Assembly (NCBI RefSeq): GCF_001632365.1
Contig: NW_024468524.1
Span: 83,222 to 147,221, forward strand
Length of the DNA: 64,000 nucleotides
Source of the DNA: Laetiporus sulphureus 93-53
Taxonomy: Eukaryota; Basidiomycota; Agaricomycetes; Polyporales; Laetiporaceae
Reading direction: 5' to 3'
Shown: positions 1-9,690 of the stretch, piece after piece
How the letters are laid out: each line of letters opens with the position of its first letter
Position numbering within the stretch: position 1 is the stretch's first letter
Program-made: the position numbers and the translations under genes
The notes under the pieces: generated by a model
What the model was told of the DNA's origin: nothing
The model's input: only the letters and a program-made list of their open reading frames with translations
Database searches by the model: none

Positions 1-10
1 AGGTGAAAAC

Positions 11-457
11 GTGAAAATCTGTGACACCGTCGTCCTCGGATTCGAAGACCCCGATGGCTCCATCCTCACCGCCCTCCTTCAGACCCCCCTATTCGCTTTC
101 AGTACTCCCGTCACCACGTCGCGCTGGCGTGATAAGCCGCGCCTCCGACAATGTACGAGGTGCTGGGGTTATGGCCACCTCGTTGCAGGATGCACGAAGC
201 CGCCCCGGTGCCGTGTCTGTGCTGGCCGCCATCTTGAATCGGTGCACCGCGCTCGGTGCGCCATGTGCGCGAAGGAGAATCGCACCGCCTCCGACCCCTG
301 CGCTCATGCGCGCTGCGTGAACTGCCGTGGTCTCCACCACGCCGACTCTGACCAGTGCCCCAAACGCACCTCTTTCCGGAGTGCTGGCCCCACTCCGACC
401 TCTTCTCTCGAGCGACCCGTGCTGCCCGCTGCTGGCGACTCTGATGTTGCCATGTAG
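11..457 (+). pseudogene. gag-like zinc-knuckle fragment of LINE ORF1
   Basis: This is an open frame of about 148 residues. Residues 48-61 form a CCHC knuckle (CTRCWGYGHLVAGC, C-x2-C-x4-H-x4-C). Further Cys/His-rich pairs follow to about residue 116 (CRVCAGRH, CAMC, CVNC), which is the usual arrangement in the nucleic-acid-binding ORF1 protein of fungal LINEs. The frame is cut by the window edge upstream and stops at 457 without continuing into a reverse transcriptase. In an intact element this protein would coat the RNA. Here it is probably non-functional. Confidence 0.55.
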
Positions 458-817
458 GGGCGAGTGCGACTCCATTTTTACCACGTTCCTTTCTTTCTCA
501 TTTCTAGCGCCCCCCGTCTGCTCCCCTCCGTCACCACAAGGCATGCCCGCACCGAATACGGGGTCAACATGCCGGCGTAGCAACACTTAAACGCAGGAGA
601 TCAGTTTTTATCCAGCCTGCTGCGTGGTAGGGTTCGCCGCGCGTCACCCACTCATTCTGTCGATTCCCTCCGCCCCGACATCTCTTTGGCTGCCAACTCA
701 CTCCGCCCTTCGGCCCGCCGTCGTGCAATTCACTAACCCTGGTCCAGCCGGCTTCCCCTCAATGTTCAACTGGTCACCATGCCCTGCACGCCACTTTGCC
801 TCTGCAGTGAACGAGGA

Positions 818-861
818 CTGTTTGGTGGGAGTATCTTGGGGGTTCGATTCCCCTTAAACAG
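818..861 (+). other. tRNA-like hairpin with B-box-like sequence
   Basis: Bases 838-854 form a T-arm-like hairpin (stem GGGGG, loop TTCGATT) that includes the RNA polymerase III B-box pattern GGTTCGATTCC. Bases 818-824 (CTGTTTG) can pair with 855-861 (TAAACAG) in the position of an acceptor stem. Only 13 bases separate the 5' stem from the T-arm, so D and anticodon arms are absent and this is not a normal tRNA gene. It may be a tRNA-derived scrap in the LINE 3' region, or chance. Confidence 0.25.
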
Positions 862-1737
862 TGTTTCTAACGAGTCAACGGACTGACCGCGGCACGGTTT
901 TCGAGTTTGGTCAGGCATATGCATTTTGTTAGGTTATCGGCGCTTGCGTGGTCCATGACACAGCTTACCGGGCTTCGTGCCCTTCTACTATACGCCTGCT
1001 CTGTTGCGTCCGTGGGGACCTGGTGTCCGTACGTTAAGCTTCTTTGCCCCCAGATGCGTCTGGTCCTCCGTTGTTACACGACATCTATTTACACACCTCC
1101 GACCGCCCCTTCGGGGCGGGATATAAATTGTATTTAAAAAAAAAAAATTACCCAAGGCATGTCATCCTTGAAAGCTTGAAAAGTCGTGCCAGTGAAAAGT
1201 CAATCCATGTCAAATGTCACGTCCGATTTGAGTACCATTTCAGTGTCAATCGTAGCGCCATTCACCGCACGCAATCGTACAGGTCACCTCGAGATTCGGA
1301 AAGTGGTTGTTCATTTTAGGCATATGATTACCATATGCGGCAGGTTCCCTTTTCCTTGTCACGGATTCTCCCTTATTCTCTGTCGACGGTGTCCCACGGA
1401 CTCCTTCTTATGTCACTTGATGTCTCTCACCATCATCCGATTCGTATGTATATAAGGTACGTCGGGCCCGTCTTTGAACGGAGCTGTGGATTCCCCAACT
1501 TGAATCTGCTCGTGTGCTCCGACTGGCAACTTCGACTGCTCGTTACCCGATGTGGGGGCTCTCATCGTGAACTCGTGTATTCTCGTCTACTCTCGGGTAC
1601 TTCGCGTCTAAGGTCTACTAGCGTCGTCAAAAGGTTCACTCGGCGGCCAATATCTCCGTCATTCTTCTCTCCCACGGCACAATGTCGACGCAACGGGACC
1701 TCCGACCAGAGCACTAACTATGCAATTTACTTTCTTA

Positions 1738-1932
1738 CACCTTATCCTTCTTCTACATAAGCTCTGATTCCATGCTGCGCACCGGGAAACGGACAAGCAA
1801 CTAATTATTGTAGAGAATACTCGGCCGTTGCCGATTGCTCGGTCGATCCGTACATTCTTCAGATCAGTCCTGAAGGCCTGAGCGGAAAGACGTAGGCCTT
1901 GCGATATAGACCTGATCTTCCCCGGCAACCGT
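1738..1932 (+). repeat. upstream block X, direct copy (partner 5592-5777 is inverted)
   Basis: This block is similar, as reverse complement, to 5592-5777 upstream of the second P450. Shared landmarks are an accttatcct end, a ctgcgcac core, a tattgtagag core, a ccgttgccgat core and an atagacctgatc end. It sits just before block Y and the first P450. No coding capacity is evident in 1148-2246 apart from these duplicated promoter-region blocks. Confidence 0.6.
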
Positions 1933-1941
1933 TCCAGTGGG

Positions 1942-2225
1942 TTGAGACTCGAGAAGCGACGTCGGAGTAGGTTTGGGACCCAAAAGGCCACAACAATGGG
2001 CCTGGTGCAGCGTGGTCAAAAATTTGGCAGCAACGGCTGTGCGAGATTAATGGAATGCTGGGGCAGCGATCGGACGCCCGAAAGAGATATTGATCAAGAA
2101 CGGCTTGACATCTACTGCTCTTGCCTCAGTGCCCATCACTTCCGCTGCACTCTCAACATGTCTTCCTCCAGATTTTTGCCCGTCATAATGCTGCGCCTCC
2201 TCCAGCCTCCCCCCACCTACGTACC
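1942..2225 (+). repeat. upstream block Y of P450 copy 1 (partner 5235-5560)
   Basis: Directly repeated at about 5235-5560. Shared runs include gtaggtttggg, the 20-base ctggggcagcgatcggacgc, tctactgctct and ctgcactctcaacat. It ends about 20 bases before the ATG of the first P450 and so probably holds its promoter. In the second unit the same block lies about 520 bases further from the ATG. Confidence 0.6.
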
Positions 2226-2246
2226 GTCGTCGTCTGCGTCAAAGCC

Positions 2247-4568
2247 ATGGACACCATCCTACCCGCCGCCGCCGCTCTCTGTCTCGTTGCTGTCGCCAAA
2301 GACATCCTTCGACCTCTTGCCGTCGCCGCCATCGCCGGTGGCACCTACGTCCTTGTGAAGCATCTCCTGTCCTCGCGCGAACGCCTCCGTCCCGCCGCCG
2401 CTCTCTGTCTCGTTGCTGTCGCCAAAGACATCCTTCGGCCTCTTGCCGTCGCCGCCATCGCCGGTGGCACCTACGTCCTTGTGAAGCATCTCCTGTCCTC
2501 GCGCGAACGCCTCCGTCTCGCCCCTGGTCCCATCCGTTGGCCCCTCGTCGGTAATGCGCCTCAGGTTCCCCTGCTCAATCCTTGGCTGACCTATTCCAAG
2601 TGGGCGGACACATACGGTGATCACCTCTCTTCGCATGCCTTTGAAACCACGGCCTTACGCGTCGACGAAAGGTGATATCATTCATTTAGATGTCCTTGGC
2701 CAGCCCGTCATTATCATCAACTCTGCCGAGGTAGCCAGAGACCTCCTCGACAAGCGATCCTCCATTTATTCAGACAGGCCTCATCTCGTGAGTTTTGACC
2801 TTTGTTCTATGCGACATATTGTCGCGCTCTCATCCATCATCCTATTCACAGGTCATGGCATGCGATCTGTAGGTCAACCCCCCAATTCGGTGTGTGACAT
2901 GCTCACCGCCCGTCGATCGCGACAATCTTCAGGGTCGGCTACAGCGAGACCTTCGCTCTCAAGCCCTATGGCGAGGAATTCCGCAGGCAGCGCAAACTCG
3001 TCAGGCAAGATTTTGCACAAGGGACCGTTCCGCGCTACTACAATCTCCAGGAGACTGAGGCGCGCAAGCTTGTCCAAGCTGTGCTCCACGACCCAACCTC
3101 GCTTGCTGGCCAGATGAAGATGTAAGTGTCTCCTGGCTTTCGTTGCGTTTTCCCGCCACAGCTAGACCGCCTGCGCAGGAGGATCTCGGCGATCATCATG
3201 GAGGCCAACTATGGCTATACCGTCAAGTCCGAGGACGACCCGTACATAACCATTCCGTTCACTTCCATGGCCAACTTCAGCAAGGCGTGCGCCGTAGGCA
3301 CGTGGCTCGTTGATTTCATACCGCAACGTAAGCGCGCATCCATCTCCCCCCTTCATCTTTGCAAGTCTGCTCACGCTCGCATTTACAGTGCAATACCTGC
3401 CTCATTGGATGCCAGGGGCAGGTTTTCTCCGCACGGCCCGAGAGTGGCGCGAAATCTTCATGATTGCGAGTTGGACTCCATACCGATGGTGCAAGCAGAA
3501 CATTGTAGGTGCCATTTTGCTGTTTCTACCATCCGTGGGCGGCTATTAATGCCCTATGTTCAAGTCCACCGGCATTGCACACACCCCCAGTCTTTGTGCA
3601 ACATCGCTCTTGCAAGCGGATGGTGAGCTGTCCAAGGAAGACGAGTGCACCCTCGTCTGGGCAGCGATGAGTGCTCTGGGAGGAGGTCTCGATACGGTCT
3701 GTCAATTTGGTCGCCCCTGCCTGCCCTTTGAGACCCGTGACTGACCTTTTGGGGTGCGCAGAACGTATCCACGATCTTGACTTTTTTCCTCGCCATGCTC
3801 CACTACCCGGGTATCCAGGCCAAAGCACAAGCAGAGATCGACGCAGTGGTTGGGACGGATCGTCTGCCGTCGATCACTGACAGGGCGTCGCTCCCGTACG
3901 TTCGCAGCCTGGTTACGGAAGTGTACCGGTGGAATCCTGCTGTGCCCCTCTGTGAGTGTTCGACTGCCCTTCGCGCGCGCTATCGCTAACGGATGTCTCT
4001 AGGCCTTCCTCATGCGCTGAACGAGGCGGACGTGTACAATGGCGTTCACCTTCCGAAGGGTTCTATCGTAGTACCAAACGTTTGGTGAGCATGCCACGAC
4101 GCGTCTTCCATCATGAGTGTGCTAAAGAGATATCGGGATCTCCCTAGGCACATGCTTCACGATCCGACGACGTACGCCGACCCGATGGAGTTCAAGCCTG
4201 AGCGGTACAACAACTCGGACGCCGAGATGCAGAAGGTCACCGATCTGGCGTTCGGGTTCGGACGGCGGGCATGCCCGGGGTACTACTTTGCCCAAGGCAC
4301 CATATTCGCTGTGATCGCCACCGTGCTCGCCACCTGCGACGTCGTCCCAGCTGTCGATGATCGTGGCGCGCCGGTCATTCCTGAGGTTGCGTATACGTCT
4401 GAAACCATCGTGTGAGTCTGTTCGGATCGAAACTCTTTCGGATATCTGGTTGAGAGGTGCCTCTTCCTCTTCGCTTTTAGGTTTCCTAAGCCGTTCAAGT
4501 GTAATGTCAAGAGTCGGACGGAGCGTGCGCGGGCGTTGCTGGCTCACAGTATGCCCCCTCCTGAATGA
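2247..4568 (+). CDS. microsomal cytochrome P450, copy 1 (570 aa, 11 exons, duplicated anchor)
   Basis: Haem-thiolate monooxygenase of the O-methylsterigmatocystin oxidoreductase-like type common in basidiomycetes. It would be ER-anchored and fed by NADPH-P450 reductase; the substrate is unknown. Exons: 2247-2616, 2672-2787, 2852-2868 (17 nt), 2933-3121, 3179-3327, 3389-3504, 3565-3696, 3762-3951, 4003-4084, 4148-4411, 4481-4568. All joins are GT-AG and keep phase, giving 570 aa. Visible motifs are the proline hinge LAPGPIRWPLVGN, the I-helix GGGLDT, the K-helix ExxR (EVYR), FKPERY, and the haem loop FGFGRRACPGYYFA with the Cys ligand. The oddity is that residues 7-90 are two copies of a 42-residue anchor segment, whereas copy 2 has one. 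The start ATG (context gccATGG) is shared with copy 2. Confidence 0.88.
2266..2517 (+). repeat. 126-bp in-frame tandem duplication in P450 exon 1
   Basis: Units 2266-2391 and 2392-2517 differ at only one position that I can see (cgacct versus cggcct). Each encodes the same 42 residues: a hydrophobic segment (AVAAIAGGTYVL) followed by a basic linker (SSRERLR). Because 126 is a multiple of three, the frame is kept. The near identity suggests a recent event, or an assembly artefact. Confidence 0.9.
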
Positions 4569-5234
4569 ATTGTTGTAGGCAGACAGATGCTGCTCTATGT
4601 TCTCTGGGGTTGTACGTTGAATACACGTGTGGTGTATTGGCTGATGTCTTACTGTGCGACGATGCTCTAATTCCTTGACTTCTTTCATGAAGGCTAACCT
4701 ACGTACATCTAATGGACATGTGTGCCTCACATTGGGCTATGACAATAATCTCAAAGCCGGGCAGAATCAATCTTTCAATGTTTCAAAATTCCAGCGGTCA
4801 TGATTCTCGTCAATGCTTGAAAGGTTATTTCCAATGTGATGAAGTGTACCGTCACAATCACGAGTACGTGGACGCAGCTGTTCATTTAAACTAACCATTT
4901 ATTTCCCTCAAACTTGATGCAATCCAGTAGGTATCGTCAATGAAACCTCAAGGGTTGACACGATAAATGGATTGAATCATGACCGATCCGCGCTCGCCCG
5001 AACACAATCAGGACCACTAGACTGGAAAGGTGAGCGAGGCGTAGCCGGGCCTGCACGAGGCGCTCCACGAGTGGGCGCAATCGAGGGGCAGCTCAGGGTG
5101 TGCGGAGCGCCGCGCACGACGTGCTGCTGATATCAGACTTGGGAAGATCGGCGATGCTATGGCATGAGAGGCTGCGAGGCAAGGTCAGAAGAAGCACACT
5201 GATGGCAGGTGACAGACACCGGACATACATCCAT
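4569..5234. other. intergenic, no gene seen
   Basis: Sequence between the first P450 and the repeated upstream block of the second. Short frames on both strands have no recognisable motif. It holds the 3' untranslated region of copy 1. Confidence 0.6.
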
Positions 5235-5560
5235 GAGGCAACGTGGAAGTAGGTTTGGGCAGCAAAATGCTAAAACGCAGTGGGAGTGGCTGGGAATGGC
5301 ATGCCTGGTACAGCGGCTGTGCGAAGAATGGAGTGCGAGAGCGGGGGCTGCCTGATGCTGGGGCAGCGATCGGACGCCCGAGAGAGAGAAAGAGACCAAG
5401 AACCGTGTTTTATCTCTTTTGGCTCGATATCTACTGCTCTCGCCGCCGTGTTCGTCGCTTCCCCTGCACTCTCAACATATCGTCTTCCGAGTCCTCGCCC
5501 ATCATGGTGCTGCACCTCCTTCACTCTCTCCCCACCACTCAAGTGAACTCAGTCCATGCG
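5235..5560 (+). repeat. upstream block Y, second copy
   Basis: Direct diverged repeat of 1942-2225, sharing gtaggtttggg, tggggcagcgatcggacgcc and ctgcactctcaacat. In this unit the block is not next to the gene: an inverted block X and about 290 further bases lie between it and the ATG at 6083. Confidence 0.6.
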
Positions 5561-5591
5561 CGATGATCAGGAAACCTCAAATCGATTTATG

Positions 5592-5777
5592 TACCGTTGC
5601 CTAGGAGGATCAGGTCTATTTCCCAAGTCGCAAGTTGCACGTCTTTGGCTCTGGACTCGAGGAGTGCCAGTCAACTGAGCGATCGGCAACGGCCTGGCTT
5701 CCTCTACAATACTCAGTTGTCTTCCCTTGTCCAGTGCGCAGGATGGCTCCAGAGCTTACGTAGAGGAAGGATAAGGC
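5592..5777 (-). repeat. upstream block X, inverted copy
   Basis: The reverse complement of this stretch aligns to 1738-1932 with many substitutions and small gaps. Matching cores are atagacctgatc, ccgttgccgat, tattgtagag and ctgcgcac. Relative to the first P450 unit, its order and orientation with respect to block Y have changed. The following 5778-6082 shows no feature I can name and must supply the proximal promoter of P450 copy 2. Confidence 0.6.
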
Positions 5778-6082
5778 AATTTTAATGCTACTACACGATG
5801 CAAAGATGCTCACAACGTGTAGATGAGATTCCACAGCAGGATACGACAGTGCAACTTGAGACTGAGAAACAAAATTGACCACCCTCGGCATCCGTACTTG
5901 TGGCTCGAGAACCTCCTTTTTGACTTATTCTCTCTGGTTTTGGCTTGCACAATCCAATAAGCCACAACAAGAAGTTCCCAACAAGGCAAGGAGATCCTGA
6001 AGCTTACTGTCTTTTTTGGTCATGGCAAGCAGATAAAAGTGTCATAAGCCGGATTTTAGTTATCGTCATCGACATCGAGGCC

Positions 6083-8281
6083 ATGGACACCATTCTGCCT
6101 GCCGCAGCCGCTCTCTGTCTCGCTGCTGTCGCCAAAGACATCCTTCGACCTCTTGCCGTCGCCGCCATCGCCGGTGGCACCTACGTCCTGGCGAAGCATC
6201 TCATGTGCTCACGTAAACGCCTCCGTCTCGCCCCTGGCCCCATCCGCTGGCCCCTTGTCGGCAATGTGCTTCAGATCCCCCAGCTCAATCCTTGGCTGAC
6301 CTATTCCAAGTGGGCGGACACATACGGTAGTTATCTCTCCCTGCTTGACCTTGGAACCACGGTCTTACGCGTCGTCTGTCAGGCGATATTATTCATCTAG
6401 ACGTCCTTGGCCGGCCCGTCATCATCATCAACTCTGCCGAGGTAGCCAGAGATCTCCTCGACAAGCGATCCTCCGTTTATTCGGACAGGCCTCATCTCGT
6501 GAGTTTTGATCGTTGTTCTATGCCACATGTTGTCGCGCTCTCATCCATCATCCTATTCGCAGGTCATGGCATGCGATCTGTAGGTCAACCCCCCAATTCG
6601 GTGTGTGACATGCTCACCGCCTGTCGATTGCGGCAATCTTCAGGGTCGGCTACAGCGAGACTTTCGCCCTCAAGCCCTATGGCGAGGAATTCCGCAGGCA
6701 GCGCAAACTCGTCAGGCAGGATTTTGCCCAAGGGACCGTTCTGTGCTACTATCACCTCCAGGAGACCGAGGCGCACAAGCTTGTTCAAGCCGTGCTCCAG
6801 GACCCAAGCTCGCTTGCTGGCCAGGTGAAGATGTAAGTGTCTGCTGGCTTTCGTTGCGTTTCTCCCGCCACAGCTAGACTTCCTCCGCAGGAGGATCTCG
6901 GCGATCATCATGGAGGCCAGCTATGGCTATACCGTCAAGTCCGAGGACGACCCGTATATAACCATTCCGTTCACTTCCATGGCCAACTTCAGCAAGGCGT
7001 GCGCCGTAGGCACGTGGCTCGTGGACTTCATCCCGCAACGTAAGCGTGTATCCCTTCCCCTCCTTCATCGTTGCACGTCTGCTCACTCTCGCATTTACAG
7101 TCCAGTACCTGCCCCATTGGATGCCAGGGGCAGGGTTTCTCCGCACTGCCCGAGAGTGGCGCGAGACCCACATGAACGCGAGTTGGAATCCATACCGTTG
7201 GTGCAAGCAGAACATTGTAAGTGTTATCTTGCTGTTTCTGCCATCCGCGGGCGCTGTTAATACCTTATCTTCAAGTCCAGTGGCATTGCACACACTCCCA
7301 GTCTTTGTGCAACATCACTCTTGCAAGCGGATGGTGGGCTGTCTCAGGAGAACGAACATACTCTCGTCTGGGCAGCAGCGAGTGTTCTGGGAGGAGGGCT
7401 CGACACCGTCCGTACATTTCTCCCTCCTGTCTGCTCTCTGAGACCAATGCTGATCTCTTGAGGTGAGCAGAACATGTCCACGATTCTGACTTTCTTCCTC
7501 GCCATGCTCCACTACCCGGACGTTCAGGCAAAAGCACAAGCAGAAATTGACGCAGTGGTTGGGACGGATCGTCTGCCGTCAATCACTGACAGGGCGTCGC
7601 TCCCGTACGTTCGCAGCCTGGTTACGGAAGTGTACCGGTGGAATCCTGCTGTGCCCCTCTGTGAGCATCTGTCTCTCTCTGTCACTCATTTTTGCTGATG
7701 GATGTCTCTAGGCCTTCCTCATGCACTGAGCGAAGCGGACGTGTACAATGGTATTCACCTTCCCAAGGGTTCTGTCGTGATGCCAAACGTTTGGTGAGCA
7801 TGCCACGATGTGCTTTCCGTCATCAGCATGCTCAGCAAGTATCGGATTCGCTGCCAGGCATATGCTGCACGATCCGACGACATACGCCGACCCGATGGAC
7901 TTCAAGCCTGAGCGGTACGGCAACTCGGACGCCGAGATGCAGAAGGTTACCGACCTGGCATTCGGGTTCGGACGGCGGGCATGCCCAGGGTTCTACTTTG
8001 CTCAGGGCACCATATTCGCGGTGATCGCCACCGTGCTCGCCACCTGCGACGTCGTGCCAGCTGTCGATGAACATGGTGCGCCGGTCATTCCTGAGGTTGC
8101 TTATACGTCTGGAACGATAGTGTGAGTCTCTGTGTGGCTTGAAAGAAACTTCTTTTGTGGATGTATGGTTGAGAGGTACCTCTTTGTTTGCAGGTTTCCT
8201 GAGCCATTCAGGTGCAATGTCAAGAGTCGGACGGAGCGTGCGCGGGCGTTGCTGGCCCAGAGTATCCCTCCTTCTGAATGA
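6083..8281 (+). CDS. microsomal cytochrome P450, copy 2 (528 aa, 11 exons)
   Basis: Tandem paralogue of the upstream P450 with the same predicted ER monooxygenase role; substrate unknown. Exons: 6083-6326, 6383-6498, 6563-6579, 6644-6832, 6891-7039, 7101-7216, 7276-7407, 7471-7660, 7712-7793, 7858-8121, 8194-8281. Apart from exon 1, which is 126 nt shorter, every exon has exactly the length of its partner, giving 528 aa. The single N-terminal anchor is at about residues 7-48, followed by LAPGPIRWPLVGN, GGGLDT, EVYR, FKPERY and the haem loop FGFGRRACPGFYFA. No broken frames are seen. The C-terminal tail KSRTERARALLAQS is shared with copy 1. The two genes are very similar throughout, as expected for a recent duplication. 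Confidence 0.9.
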
Positions 8282-9690
8282 GATGTCTCAGGCGGAAAGA
8301 TGCTGCTCTATGTTCTTCTGGGCTTGTATGAACACATGTCTGGTGTATTGGCTGATGTCTTCCTGCGTGACGATACTCTGATTCATTCATTTCTGTTCTG
8401 AAGGCTTGGAAGCTGGCTGTCCTCGAGGTGAGTAGAATACCGCGCGAGCAGATCGCAAGCAGTGGCTGCAGGATGCATTGTACGGTGGACGACTTCTCGT
8501 TGAATTTGTGACTGCGACTTTGCCCTGCCTGCTGCCTATCGCAGCTCGCTTTTCGATATTTTCTCTGCCATAGCGGGGAGCATCATACCCGCGAGCTCGG
8601 CTCCACAACGTGCGAGACCGGCCTGGACGTTCTGCTGGTCAACGTGAGGATCGACGAAATTGTGGAACTCGTCAGTCATTTCCTGGACAGAAGCAGAGGA
8701 AGACTGCCCTGCTCAGGACGGAAGATTCTCAGGTGCGTGACCGGATCTATTCTTGTCGAAATCGCCCCTGACAGGGACGCTTTGGTAGATGCACTTCTGT
8801 TGGTATGCATCCAACATCACGAATACGAATTTGACAATCCAGTCCATGTCGACGAGAAAGTCGGACTCATAACAGGAAGACTGGCTGACCTCCAAGTCGT
8901 ATGAGCAATGCCGACCTTCGCGTCATGCCAAGCGTGGGCTGTCTTTTCGCCAACCTCCAAGTCGTTGCCCTTTGAGAAAGCAAAAACCGTCACCGCTGCC
9001 GCTACAGTTCCGGTTGATGTTCCCACCGAGTTTATTGCCAGGGGTTGAGAGGTGAGAGGCATCAGAATCGCCCTTCCGTTCCACCCAGGATGAAGGTAAG
9101 AGTATCGCACGCGATCGGAAGGCATCGTAGCTCTCCTTACTTCTGAGCGTCAATCATGTTATACATCTCAATGGTCTGCTATTAATCTGTGAGCGTCGGA
9201 AGCGAGTTTACATTGTTAATGATAAATTGATTTTCTGTAGTCCCGTGCTGAAGTTTGAGCCAGTGTGAATTGATGCGTGCTCAACAGCCCTGCATGCAGA
9301 AAAAACCACGACTGCAAGTCCAAGATTGAAAGACCTCCCTTGGCAGATGAACGTTATGAAGAACTTATTATTTGACAACCCCTCGAGTATGTTGTTCACT
9401 GCAGGCCTCTTGCACAATGCGCATATCGTGAGCCATTCATGCAACTGATAGACGCGGGTCGTATCGAGCTCGCAATGAATATTTCTGGATTTATCATAAC
9501 GCTCAGGAACAAACATTAGATAGAGTGCATCCTCTATTGCACGAAGTGCATATCATGAGTCATAAATGCAATTGACAGGTATATCTCGTATCAAGCTCGC
9601 AATGAATATTTCCAGCCTTAGCATATCGCTTGGGAACAAATAAGGCAGGCCACGTCCTCTTTCACGGCACGTCTCAAATGAATTCAAGGT
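8282..9690. other. intergenic, no convincing gene
   Basis: Several short open frames lie on both strands (for example 8644-8904 plus and 8817-9125 minus), but I recognise no domain and no plausible splice chain. A 127-bp imperfect tandem repeat is the only structure I see. Confidence 0.5.
9408..9645 (+). repeat. 127-bp imperfect tandem duplication
   Basis: The stretch beginning around 9408 recurs 127 bases later. For example gcatatcgtgag at 9421 matches gcatatcatgag at 9548, and gctcgcaatgaatattt ends each copy's second half. Copies are diverged by substitutions and small gaps. Non-coding as far as I can see. Confidence 0.6.

Larger units (their letters stand above)
1..1147 (+). mobile_element. 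LINE (Tad1-like non-LTR retrotransposon) remnant
   Basis: The left part encodes a zinc-knuckle gag-like segment. The right part looks like a LINE 3' end: a GC-rich stem-loop (gaccgccccttcggggcggg), then an AT-rich tail and a run of about 12 A ending near 1147. No reverse transcriptase or endonuclease frame lies between them, so the element is internally deleted. Its left end is outside the window, so no target-site duplication can be checked. The assignment rests on the zinc-knuckle pattern and the poly(A) end. The clade name is an inference. Confidence 0.6.
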
